From NCBI GenBank assembly GCA_017311315.1, contig CM029671.1, forward strand, positions 18,040,565 through 18,104,564: 64,000 nt of DNA, read 5' to 3'. Each line of letters starts with the position of its first letter. Within the stretch, counting starts at the first letter, position 1. Below are positions 24,637 to 34,479 of the stretch, piece after piece. Source of the DNA: Dendrocalamus latiflorus (taxonomy: Eukaryota > Streptophyta > Magnoliopsida > Poales > Poaceae). The notes beneath the pieces are model-generated. The model worked only from the letters and a program-made list of their open reading frames with translations. It was not told where the DNA came from and did no database searches. Both the position numbers and the translations under genes were made by a program.

Positions 24637-27600
24637 CTACTTTGATACAGAATCATCTCCATCTTGTGTTGTGGGATGAACATCTGAGTTGCCGCTGCTA
24701 TCACCTTTTACAGATGGTGAATCCTCTGCAAGTCTCTTAGTCGGTTCAGCTGAGATTGGCTTGATATTAGCTCGTTTGATGCCTCTGCCCACGACCCCGA
24801 GGTCGGTTACAGTGCTTCCAGTACTTCCAGTTGTTGCTGCTGTAGACAGAGTTGAGGAATCAAAGCCGTTGCTTGATCCAGCCATCTGTGAAGATGTCAA
24901 AGATGCAGCTCTTGGCACGGCATTGGCAACATTCTGCTCACCACTAGCCTTTGAGGCGATCCTCTTCATAATCTCATCTATAGCAGAGCTTGGGGTTGAC
25001 ATTGCTTGCTCCAGGTCTTCAAGCTGAATCCAAACAATTCAGAGATGTCAATGTCCCTTAAATGCAAGAAAATTCATCGTCTTCATTCATTTGGTACTAG
25101 TTCATGAAGAAAAACAAATTGGCAACATGAACGGTGCATTCACATGAACAAAATCAAGATTATTTACCTTCTTCTCGAGTTCAGTCAATAGGCCAGTAAG
25201 CAACTCTATCTCATCTTCTAGAGCTGATTTTTCTGAGCCTCCTTCAACAGCAGATGCATTGTCATCTTTACCAGCCAATAACATATCCTTGGCATTTTTT
25301 AGGCTCTGTATACGTGACTTGCATAATGAAATAGCCTTTGCACAATACGGGATAGCATCCCCAATCTTGGACGCCAACTCAAAGACTAAACATATGCGGA
25401 AGTTTCTAGGATTGAATTAAGGCAATTAACAAAGTAAGAGCAACTGAAATATAAAAGATACCAGCATTATCTGAGTTTTTCTACAGTGACCACAGTTCAT
25501 CCCCACATGTACACTAGGATGTGCATTTTCGTAACTGAAGGTACCCGTGCAAGATTTGAGTCAACACAAAAAAAATTGAAATCATGCATAGATAATAGTA
25601 TGAAAAGCAGACCTTTAGCCAACTAAGTCTCCAGTTTAATTAACTAAAATGTGCCCCTAAAAGGATGCAAGCACCACAGCACTTGGGCCGCAATATGCTG
25701 CTTTATAATATTATATGGCAGACAATTGACACAGTTATTACTAGTTTACAATTGACACTGTTATTACTAGTTTACTACACGAGGATACAGTTCAACAATT
25801 CGACGATGATCAGGCTCAACCAAATGCTCCAAGATGGCTAAAGCTTTGAAGTAGTCACCGAGTGAGTTGTCTATGTCCTCTGCAAATCAAATGTGGGGCC
25901 ATGGGTATCAAGATTACCATTCACCAATTAAATGCAGCAGAGTAACTAAGATAACTGAGGCTACCTCTTTCCATGGAGACTTCAGCCAGAGCAGATAAGA
26001 TTTTTACTTTCTCCATAGTGTTGTCTGGGCTCTTCTCAACTATTGCCCTTGCAATATCCAACATTTTCCAGGCCAGATCCAAATCAGAATCATCTTCATC
26101 TCCTTCCATCTCATCATCATCCTTGTCACTGTCACCATCCCCATCCTCCTGATCTTTGCCATTTGAGCATTGCCCTAATCAATGACTATATCAGTATTTA
26201 CCATGGCAGAAAGACATGGAACATGACCATCAATTATTATAGTATTTAACTACTCACAACAACAATAACAAAGCCTTTTGTCCCAAACAAGTTGGGGTAT
26301 GCTTATTATAGTATTCAACTACTCATTGAAAAAAAAATAGCAATCAGCAACAGAAAGCAATTCGATGCATATAAATGTGTAAATGATCTGACTCAATCAG
26401 TACAAGCTGAACGTTGATCAATAAGTTGATGCATTGAAAAGAAAATTAGTTAGAATTCTGATGGAAATGTGAGACAACAATTATTTACATCACTGCATAG
26501 TTTTTATAACACATAATTGCCAAAAAAAAAAGAGAGGACCTTGTATGTTTGTACAAGCTAGACCATGCAAGTACACTGGTTAGACAGCTACCTAATTGCA
26601 AGATAATAAAATAAAACCAGTGCTTCAGAGATCCATATAATCTGGCATTGCCATTCCAAGTGTACAAGAATGGCAGAAATAAAAATACAAACCTAGAAGG
26701 CAAATAGCTGCCATATGGCGCCAGACACCTGTTCAAAATATGGTCAGCCCATAAACAAGCTTTAGTATGAGCAATCAAAGCCTTTTCTGTTGTCCCCAAA
26801 CTCATCTACTATCTATAGCACAAAATTTCATTGCACCTTAAGAACAATGAACAAAACTACTTTGATGAAATGGTATCATATGGAATGAAGATGAGACCTA
26901 AATAGATGAGTCCGAACACTTCCAAGTTCCAAACAAGACTAATACTTTGCAAATGAAGGAGTACATTACTGATTAGCAGTTTATTCTGTATACTCTTTAG
27001 CAGGTATGAACAGAGGAAAAGAAAATGTCATAATCAGTAGAATGTGATCAACTATATAAATACAGAGAATAATAACGTCTTTCAGTGTATATGACTGTAT
27101 GGGGAAACGGGATAACGATATACCTTCTTCAGTATCACCTTTCTCCGAAGCATCCTCAACATTGCTACCAGAGGCCTTTGAGCTTTCACTATCACCTTTG
27201 CTGCTTGTACTCTTTGCTGATTCTTTATTTGGTGCATTCTTGGGAACATTGCCCAAAGGATCAGTCTCCTCCTGAGCTTTGTATAGCAAGGCACATCCAT
27301 ATTTGTAGTACGTGCTAGCACACTCTGGGGCAAGTTCTCCATAATGTGCAACCCTAGGCGACAACAAAGGGGTAAATTTGTCAGTGGCAACAAAGGGGTT
27401 AATGTTATAGGGTAAGGCCTATGAGAGGTAATGTAAACAGAGATAGAACATCACATTCAAAACTGAATGCTACACTGGTTACATCAACAGTGCCGGTAAT
27501 ACAAGGTCCTAACTATGTTCACTGTTGATTTACTCTCATAACAACTCAGTAGTGCTTGTATAGATTATGAAGTACAATTTTGAAGTAGCACATAAATAAA

Positions 27601-28260
27601 CTGTACTGCGATGAAATACTTACAATTAGCCAGTGGCACATATACATATTTCTCAAATAGGGTAACACCTATCTCTGAAGAAATTACACTTTGATTTGAT
27701 TGTCATCGCAGTGCACACATCATAACAAAATAGGGTAAGGCCCAACTATTGCTATCGATTAACACCAGGCGAATAGAAAACTCACTAATCCTCAAAACAC
27801 CAACCCACTCCATCGCGCTCGCCACTAAACGCGAGAAACCTACACGCCACACTTGGTACGAACCCCGCTACTAAAACTCGTCTCCCAAAATGCACTTATA
27901 CACATGAAAACAGCAGCAAATCCAAAAGAGGACCGAACTAACTAGAGGTTTTTTCTTCCCACAATCCATCCATACGGGGAATCGCTTCAATCAAGCAGAG
28001 TGGGAGTAGGAGCGGCGGGTGGAAGGGAGCAACCCTAACCTGATCTCGAGGGCGCGGCTGAGGCAGTCCACGGCGTCGACAAATTCCCCCTCCTCGATGG
28101 CCTTGGACCCCTTGTCGAACAGCTCCTGCGCGCGCCCTAGGGTTTTGTCCTCCTTCCCCTCCCCCTCCATCTCGCCGCCTGCCTCCTCGCTAGGGTTCGG
28201 CGGCGGTAGGTCGTGGTGCTCGTCTCGGGGCAACTCGACGTTCTCCGAGGAGGATGCCAT
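24637..28260 (-). CDS. NASP: NASP-type histone chaperone (SHNi-TPR), 458 aa, six exons
   Basis: Exons on the minus strand: 28040-28260, 27124-27353, 25965-26174, 25789-25879, 25168-25405 and 24637-25023. All introns are GT-AG and the phases agree, giving 458 residues. NASP/Sim3/Hif1 proteins are histone H3-H4 chaperones acting in nuclear histone supply; the Arabidopsis homologue also handles CenH3. TPR1 lies at residues 41-74 (LGRAQELFDKGSKAIEEGEF) and continues into VAHYGELAPECASTYYKYG. The interrupting acidic segment follows (about 125-182, GDSDKDDDEMEGDEDDSD). Later TPR-like helices (183-290) include DLAWKMLDIARAIVEK, GDYFKALAILEHLVEPD and GDAIPYCAKAISLCKSR. A coiled-coil stretch (305-338) and a basic C-terminal tail GRGIKRANIKP (nuclear import) complete it. 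The ATG at 28260 matches family N-termini. An in-frame ATG 96 bp upstream could add 32 residues. Confidence 0.92.
26257..26302 (-). mobile_element. 46-bp 5'-truncated non-LTR insertion in NASP intron 2
   Basis: On the minus strand it ends in a GTTATTGTTGTTG tail and contains the common plant retroposon tail words CCCCAACTTGTTTGGGAC and AAAGGCTTTG. It is flanked by a 23-bp direct repeat with one mismatch (26234-26256 and 26303-26325, starting TTATTATAGTATT), a typical target duplication of target-primed reverse transcription. It matches the tail at 51310-51369. Known as the 3' end shared by RTE-type LINE/SINE families. Confidence 0.75.
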
Positions 28261-28377
28261 GGGCGGCGCCGGGGACTGGAGGGGGAAGGCAATGGGGAAA
28301 TTTTGGGGGAGACGAAGCGCGAATTCTCGGGCGTATGTAGGGGTTCTTGCCGCCAAGGGGTTCCGCGTCTGAGATTT

Positions 28378-28392
28378 GGGCCCATTTGGGCT
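28378..28392. promoter_or_regulatory. GGGCCCA/TGGGCT element upstream of NASP
   Basis: GGGCCCATTTGGGCT lies about 120 bp upstream of the NASP start codon. GGGCCCA and TGGGCY words are TCP/site II motifs typical of proliferation-linked plant genes, consistent with S-phase expression of a histone chaperone. Binding is inferred only. Confidence 0.35.
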
Positions 28393-28611
28393 CGAAAATG
28401 GTACGTATGGGATTTATTGGGCTTTCAGTCTTGACGAAGTGTTGCTTTTGTCGTTCACCTTTATTTTTAATTTACGGAAGTTGCATAGCTGTTTGCGGTT
28501 TTTGGTTGATTTATGGCTCCATATTTCTTAATAATAAATATTTATTAGACTAATAAGGCATAGTTAAAAGTAATAAAACACTGCTTAAAAGAACATATCT
28601 TTTCTTTGAGT

Positions 28612-28790
28612 AAATTTCAGAAAACACCAGGTTTTAAGGTATTAGTAACTGAAAACACCATGTTTTGAAATATTTTTCATAAAACCACATACTTTCAGCC
28701 AAGCACCACAGATAACTCCACTTTTATGCTTTCCCATTCGACATTGTTCCACCACCGGCTCTGTGTGGTCGTAAACAACTAGTGTGGTCG
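28612..28790 (+). repeat. Left terminal inverted repeat of the island
   Basis: Pairs inverted with 34206-34384. Shared words in order are TTTCAGAAAACAC, AACTGAAAACACCAT, AAAACCACATACTTTCAG, TATGCTTTCCC and CTAGTGTGGTC. Identity looks near 85% by eye. Confidence 0.85.
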
Positions 28791-29150
28791 AAGTAAGACC
28801 AGTGTGGTCAAAGCAAGACCAGTGCGGTCGTACAAGACCAGCGTGGCGACCACATTGGTCATATTTCAACCGCGTTGGTCTTATTTCAACTACACTGGTC
28901 CTATTTCGAACATGCTGATTTTGTACGACCGTACTGGTCTTATTTCAACCACACTGATCCTATTTTGATCATGTTGGTCCTATTTTGATCACACTAATCT
29001 TACTAGTAGTGTGCCCGTGCTAACGCTACGGTAAAATACAAAACAAGATAAAATTTGTAAAAAATAAAACGAACAATCTCAACGTGGTCGGACAACGTGA
29101 TCGTTACCGACCACTCTCGACGTGGTCAAAACCGACCACGCACAACATGG
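28765..29150. repeat. GTGGTC/GACCAC motif array at the left end of the island
   Basis: About twenty degenerate units built on GACCAGTGTGGTC, CCACATTGGTC, CAACCACACTGATCC and CGTGGTC follow the left TIR. Spacing is about 20 bp, with both orientations present. The right TIR keeps two such words (GACCACACTAGTC, CGACCACACA). Subterminal arrays of short words are known transposase-binding regions in several DNA transposons, so a binding role is possible but inferred. Confidence 0.55.
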
Positions 29151-29520
29151 TGAGTCCAAAATGGGGTCTATGCAATATAGTGGAACTGCACAGTGTAGCT
29201 TTGTTTCACAATGCTCTACAAATTTTAGTGTGTTATTACAGGGGCATCAAAATGCGCAACAATATACAATTCATGCCACTGTCTCACTGAAACTATCATA
29301 GAAAAAGCCATTTGTATCAAATGCAAGTATATACACCTCATAGCATTATAAAGAGGGCGATACCATAACACATCTGCACCAGGAACCCCAAAGATGAAGT
29401 AGATGATTGCCAAAAACCAGATCTTCACATCTGAAAATGGATAGACCATTCATAAATAAGTGTTAATTAAATTTCTAGATGCACATTGCACAGGCAACAC
29501 CAAAAGGGCTTGAGTATTAC
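28791..29520. other. Island sequence without recognised exons
   Basis: After the motif array (to 29150) this contains AT-rich sequence. The phrase AGTAGTGTGCCCGTGCTAAC near 29010 resembles ends of common grass repeats. No exon homologous to the three captured genes was found here. Confidence 0.4.
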
Positions 29521-29908
29521 CTTCCCCCTTGATCCAAGCACGAACTTTGCCAGGAGTAGCATCAAGAACCCATACCTTTAAGGAACAGAATATACAGAAG
29601 AAATTAATAGAAAGATTAGAAATAATTACTGTCATTCCATTACTTCTACACTAACATCATTCGGAAGTAGTCGAGCTTACCCTCACAGGACGGGCAAGTG
29701 GTTTTGCAGCTTGTTCTACCATACTCATAGCCACTGCAAAGCACGATTATGAGTACCGGAGCAATTATGGATTACTTACAATGTAAACCAGACCATACGC
29801 AAATGGTAATGATGAGTGAAATAAGAGAAACAGAAGAAAACAAGCAAAACCTTTTCCACCAAAGCTGTGACCAACCAGCACTCGAGGGGCTAGCCTGAGC
29901 TGCACTAT
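29521..29908 (-). pseudogene. ABHD11-like alpha/beta hydrolase fragment, three exons
   Basis: Minus-strand exons at 29851-29908, 29682-29734 and 29521-29575, with usable GT-AG sites and matching phases. They read IVQLRLAPRVLVGHSFGGK, then VAMSMVEQAAKPLARPVR, then VWVLDATPGKVRA. GHSFGG is the nucleophile elbow (GxSxG) of alpha/beta hydrolases, and VWVLDATPGKVRA is characteristic of the plant ABHD11-like family. After VRA the reading (WIKGEG) departs from the family pattern GGDGEDHP, so the third exon is out of register or truncated. The catalytic Asp and His parts and the whole N-terminus are missing. This is a captured fragment, not a working hydrolase. Confidence 0.75.
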
Positions 29909-30432
29909 CTGATGCATTTAGATGAATTAGCATAGGGTCATAGAGATATCTAAAGAAAAGAGAAGTGAACTGAAAGCTACTAAGATATGAAAGGCTGAGA
30001 AATAAGAGACAGCAATAAATACGATTTCAAAGATTTAAAACAGTTGCAGTGCCAAGCAACAGAGCACTTCGCCTAAGATCGAAAATGCGATGTCACATCA
30101 GTCTGAATTCAGTTCAGTCCATTTGCTTAACACATGCATGTCCAAAGGGATGGTAATTTACTTCATGACATTTACTCTAAAATCAACAGAGACATTAGGA
30201 TCTGCATCCTATATCATATGATCAAGGAAAAGGATTACAGCCAGTCCATTAATGATGCCTAACTATAACAGGGCTCGAAATCCCGAGTGGCAGGAGGCAG
30301 GAGGGAGGATGAGGGAGGGGAGGAGGCGGTGGAGAAAACCGAGGGTAGGAGCCGAGGAGGCGCACGGGTTTAGTTGGGGGAGGCAGGAGCGAGGTCGTCT
30401 GGTGCGTGTGTGTGGGCGTCGGGGTGGGATTC
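29909..30432. other. Island spacer
   Basis: Intron-like AT-rich sequence up to about 30240, then a GC-rich block (30280-30430) that resembles a captured 5' leader. No exon recognised. Confidence 0.4.
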
Positions 30433-30650
30433 TGTTCAATGATGTGCATGATCCGGATGATTTTAGCCTTAGGATTTTCAATGAGTAAGAGAAGAAGACT
30501 TGAGGAGAGATCCAGGCCATTCATTTGTATGAAGTTGGATTACTTTGGTACACAAATCTGGGTGGACTTAGATTAGGCATGACTGTAGGGGTGGTTGAGG
30601 GGGTGGATTTAGTAAAGAAAATTTTGGTGTATTATAGAGGGGTAGAGAAG
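30433..30650 (-). repeat. Internal copy of the island's right subterminal sequence
   Basis: Nearly identical, in direct orientation, to 33985-34200. Shared words are TTCAATGATGTGCATGATCC, TTGAGGAGAGATCCA, TTACTTTGGTACA and TCTGGGTGGACTTAGATTAG. The internal copy sits between SDR exon 4 and the ABHD11-like exons, so the island is composite: two capture modules each headed by the same subterminal sequence. Confidence 0.85.
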
Positions 30651-30771
30651 CCTGAACCAGTTTTATGCAGCCTGCATACTACGTCATAACAATGGATTGA
30701 ACAATATATTCCGACTTACTGTGTAGTTAAATACGATAACTTAAGATGAATAACAGAAGTGAGACCCTTAC

Positions 30772-31211
30772 TCCTTCCGTAAGTGAGGTCTTGATATACC
30801 ACGGGGCAACAGAGTTGGTTCTTATGCCGTCTTTCGCCCATTCACATGCTAAATTCTTGGTCAATTGGTTGATGGCACCTAAACAATACTCATAGCTGGT
30901 TATGCATGCCAGATGTCTGAAGCACCTTATGTTTACACATGCTCAAGAAAGTAAGAAACTGAAGGTGCATTCAGTACTAAGCTACGGCAGTTACCTTTAG
31001 TCATAGCATAGAGAGTACCGCTAAATACGGCTACCACCCCACAGACTGATGATATGAAAACAATGCTGCCTGACCCAGATGCTTTTAGAAGAGGATGTGC
31101 AAGTTGGCACAAATGATACGCAGATTCAAGATTAGTGGCCATCAAAAATGAGTAGTCCTCTGCAGAAAATTCAGTAGTTGGTTTCCTTATGTTTGTCCCC
31201 ACATTGTTTAC
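30772..31211 (-). pseudogene. Tropinone-reductase-like SDR fragment, exons 3-4
   Basis: Exon 3 (30995-31211) encodes VNNVGTNIRKPTTEF, NLESAYHLCQLAHPLLKAS and GSIVFISSVCGVVAV, then LYAMTKG. Exon 4 (30772-30878) encodes AINQLTKNLACEWAKDGIRT, then VAPWYIKTSL. These hold the NNVG motif, the catalytic Ser (ISS), and the YxxxK pair (Tyr-Ala-Met-Thr-Lys) of short-chain dehydrogenases. Splice sites and phases are intact. The C-terminal exon with the family's TGQxxxVDGG segment is absent. The exons are cut off from their own exons 1-2 by the YTH block, so this is a fragment. Confidence 0.8.
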
Positions 31212-31561
31212 CTACCAGCAAGTGAAGAAACACATGATAAATCAACAAGAACATTCAGATCTTGGAATGAGCAAGCTGTGGTAATTGAATTACAAAATGG
31301 AAGGAACAAAAAACATAAAACAAAATGTACATCCAGATTGAGCAAACAGTTCAATTTGCAGGGTCAACTTGTACTCTGACAAACCCCTCATGCATCAAAA
31401 CATTTTGTGTCAGGTAGTTCTAGTCTAGCTCCCCGTGTTTTTGGCAGTACTGATCCATGTTTGAATAGAATGCGATTCTCAAATGAAAATATTCACCTAA
31501 ATCATTAAAATAAAACCTTCACCAACACACTCCAAAATTTTACCATCAGCTATCACAGGCA

Positions 31562-33253
31562 TACAAAACAAGGGCTCACCACAGAGTTCTTTGTTTTTAT
31601 TACTTTCTCCAGTACTGCAACACTCGAAAAACTACCTTGATGTTGTCCAAATGTATAGAAAATTGGTTGCTTCGCTAACAATAACAATACAGAAAATGCT
31701 AAAACAAGACGCGAAAAAAGAGTTGAGGGGTTACATAAAACCCCATGTCACAAAGTATACATCAGATCTATCACAGACAGACCAAGAACCAGTCACAAGC
31801 TAAAATAGAAGTAAAACTGAGCCACTCCCCTGACACCCCCTACTGAAGTCTGATACCAATTTTAGCTCCCCGAGTCCCAAACAAAGTCTACAATTCATGC
31901 GGTATTCCTTAAAACTTTGATTTGCAGATACTGCGAACCTGCTGAGTTTGCAGTATACACTGCCTGCTGTGGCAATAAGCGTAAGAAAATATATAGCGCT
32001 AATTGCAATTTGCTACACCACTTTCAGCTGCAGGTTTGGAGGCGTTCAGCCCTTCCCCAGCAACAGGGGTACCCTCCTCGCTCAATGTCTGTTTCTGAAC
32101 TATGGGTTGCTTACCCTTAATTCCATTCTTGTCCTCCTCGAGAGAAACATTCCTGTTCCCGGCATCGCAGGCCTGCACAATGTGAACAACAAGCAGGTAT
32201 CAGAACCTATCGTACCGCACAACCAATCTGAGATAGTCCTTAAATTCTCAACAGGTTTATCCACATAAGGCTGTAAAGCATGAATATAGTACTTGCTTGG
32301 CCTTGAAGAAGTTGCTGTTTTGCTCTCTTTTCCTGCATCAACTTTTGCCGGTTCTCATAAAATACAAAATCATCCAAAATTGAGGTCTTACTGACATGGT
32401 CCTTGAAAATCTTCAGCATTTCAAGACCTTGCACAAGCTTAACCTGCAGCATTATGGAGACAAGAGGAGCAGACATGTATGGAGGCCACTGAAAAACATC
32501 AATCATACCGCCAAGCAATCAAGGATTATATAAATGCATTGACCACCCCTTAAATGTACTTTTTTTTTGTCAATTCGTGAATGGCTGAACAACATTGTGG
32601 GCTGGAGGCTGTGGCAACACCAATTCATCACAAAATTGCATATCCGATGCACAGAAATATGACATTCTATGAAACATCCTTACGCCTAGCTTATATACGA
32701 GGGCTCCTATGAGTCATAGCATAGCCACCATGATCATAATGGAGATAAATATTTCACATTTTATTGTTCTCATCAACTAAAGTTTGAACCTGACAAACCG
32801 GATCAAAATTTAAATATTATCAAGAAAATATGGCATGACATGAATTATCTGAAGTAAAATACAATTATTAACAGTATACCAAGTGGCCACGGCCTCAGCA
32901 AGGGTACCTCTTGTGTGTCACAGCTGTTTGTCACAGGCTTGTTGTCATTGTTGTCCAACGTAATATGCTTTAAGATGTTGTTGGGCACATCCTTGACAAT
33001 GTGCCACTTGACTAGAAAGCAGCCATTCCACTTGTCTTGTTGCCAATAATCCACCGTCTTGTCAAAGTCAACAGGACCAACCATTTCGGCAACGCCAACA
33101 AACTGACCACTTGTGTTTACCTAGAGCCCAGCTTAAGGTCAATGGAGAATCCGAAAGGAGAAATGGATAATATAATGCAGTAACAACATACTTACAGAGA
33201 AAAACAAGAACACTGGGCATTCAGTGGGTACAAAACAAGGGCTCACCACAGAG
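31562..33253. repeat. 25-bp direct repeats flanking the YTH block
   Basis: TACAAAACAAGGGCTCACCA plus CAGAG occurs exactly at 31562-31586 and 33229-33253. The right copy spans the real exon 2/intron 2 junction of the SDR fragment (complement ..TCTGTG|GTGAGCCC..). The left copy is an extra junction copy leading into the remaining intron. The YTH sequence lies exactly between them. Confidence 0.85.
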
Positions 33254-33700
33254 ATCTCCCGCTGGTCCCGCACGGAGAGGTCGCAGACGGAGGCGGTGAG
33301 GCGGAAGCCCTTGGCCTCCCACTCCTTTAGGCGCTCGCCCAGCTCCTCCTCCTTCCGGGAGCAGGTGTGCACGACCGCCCCCAGCGCCGCCAGCTCCTCC
33401 ACCACCGCACGCCTGCGCACGATCACACGAGCTCCTCACGTCGACCACCGATCGAGTCGAGGGGATCTCGCAGAGTTGCGGTGCTGCTAGTGAAGAGAGA
33501 GGTGTCGGGGCGTACCCAATGCCCCGGCTCCCCCGCCTTGCCCGAAGTCTCCGCCGCAGGCCCCGCGGCAGCACAGCAGAGAGGCGGATGGACACGGCCC
33601 CGCCTCCGGCCGCGGCTCTCCGGGGGAGGGGGCGAAGAAGTGACCGGGAGGGGGACGCGATGGTAAGCGAGGCGAGGGTTTCGGCGGCGGCGGAGGCCAT
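31999..33700 (-). CDS. Chimeric SDR-YTH open reading frame, 294 aa predicted
   Basis: Predicted exons (minus): 33516-33700, 33247-33412, 32908-33120, 32297-32443 and 31999-32172. Exons 1-2 are the N-terminus of a tropinone-reductase-like SDR: plastid-like leader MASAAAETLASLTIASPS, then SRGIGRAVVEELAALGAVV and CSRKEEELGERLKEWEAKG. The NAD(P) segment GKTALVTGGT normally preceding RGIG has been lost by deletion. Exons 3-5 are the C-terminal part of a plant YTH m6A reader: NTSGQFVGVAEMVGPVDF, then YWQQDKWNGCF keeping two of the three aromatic-cage Trp residues, then KHITLDNNDNKPVTNS, VKLVQGLEMLKIFKDH, and a tail ending AAESGVANCN-stop. Phases match at every junction. The last intron would be GC-AG. 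The first half of the YTH domain is missing, so RNA binding is doubtful. Expression is unknown. Confidence 0.45.
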
Positions 33701-33984
33701 CGGAGGGGGAGAGGGAGGGGAGGCGAGCCCCAAACCCTAGACTCGCGACCGGGAGGATAAGAGAGCACCAGAGAGAGCTCGACTCAAGCTCCTGTGCGTG
33801 TGGAGGAATCGGTGGGGAGGTGTCGCGCTCGGGGTGAGGAGAGGAGAGGAGAGATGAGGAACGGAGGAAGGCAGAGGCCGAGACGAGACGGGACGGAGGG
33901 AAGGGGTGGGGAGGAGGCGGCGGCAGCGCGTGGGTGGAGAATTGAAGGGCGTCGGGGGCGTGCGCGTGGGTGTGAGGTTCTGGG

Positions 33985-34205
33985 TGTTCAATGATGTGCA
34001 TGATCCGGATGGTTTTAGCCTTAGGATCTTCAATGAGTAAGAGAAAAAGGCTTGAGGAGAGATCCATGCCATTCATTTGTATGAAGTTAGATTACTTTGG
34101 TACATAAATCTGGGTGGACTTAGATTAGGCATGACTGTGGGGGTGGTTGAGGGGAGTGGATTTAGTAAAGAAAATTTTGGTGTATTATAGAGTAGGGTAG
34201 ATTTT
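33985..34205 (-). repeat. Right subterminal sequence of the island / possible promoter of the chimera
   Basis: Direct copy of 30433-30650. On the minus strand it contains CTATAATACACC (about 34180-34192), a weak TATA-like word, followed by the leader of the chimera's first exon. A promoter role is inferred from position. Confidence 0.45.
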
Positions 34206-34384
34206 GACCACACTAGTCATTTACGACCACACAAAGCAGGTGGTGGAACGATGTCGAACGGGAAAGCATAAAAAGTGGGGTTATGTGTGGTGCTTGACTG
34301 AAAGTATGTGGTTTTGTAAATAATATCTCAAAATATGGTGTTTTCAGTTACAAATGTCCTAAAATCTAGTGTTTTCTGAAATTT
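34206..34384 (-). repeat. Right terminal inverted repeat of the island
   Basis: Inverted partner of 28612-28790. Confidence 0.85.
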
Positions 34385-34479
34385 CCTCTTATTCTTTTGA
34401 GGATGATTTTCGTGCTGCAAGCAAGTTGCCAAAATCAGCTATGGGAACTAATTATTGGTGATGGATTGGACCGAGACAA

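Larger units (their letters stand above)
28611..34387 (-). mobile_element. Pack-MULE-like gene-capture island (5.8 kb)
   Basis: Bounded by inverted repeats of about 179 bp (28612-28790 and 34206-34384) that start AAATTTCAGAAAACAC. Between them lie exons of three unrelated genes, all on the minus strand: SDR exons 1-2, YTH exons, SDR exons 3-4, then ABHD11-like exons. Introns are retained, so capture was from genomic DNA and not from mRNA. Captured, intron-bearing gene pieces between long TIRs are the hallmark of Pack-MULEs. No transposase is encoded. A clean 9-bp target duplication is not visible; TTCTTTGAG at the left edge and TTCTTTTGAG at 34392-34401 are a candidate imperfect pair lying 8 bp off the TIR end. 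A Helitron or unequal-recombination origin is less likely given the TIRs. Confidence 0.75.

Noticed and set aside
24637..28356. N-terminal extension of NASP from the in-frame ATG at 28356
   Set aside because: The extension (MAARTPTYAREF...) is not like known family N-termini and probably is 5' UTR; the ATG at 28260 gives the usual start.
28765..29150. Possible CRISPR-like array
   Set aside because: Units are degenerate, in both orientations and without unique spacers, and this is a plant nuclear genome.
33221..33733. 170-aa ORF as a complete protein
   Set aside because: It reads through the exon 1 donor (GG|GTACGC) into intron. The SDR family continues only after splicing to 33412.
28592..34401. 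TTCTTTGAG / TTCTTTTGAG as the island's target duplication
   Set aside because: The copies differ in length and the right one lies 8 bp away from the TIR end, so I list it only as a candidate.
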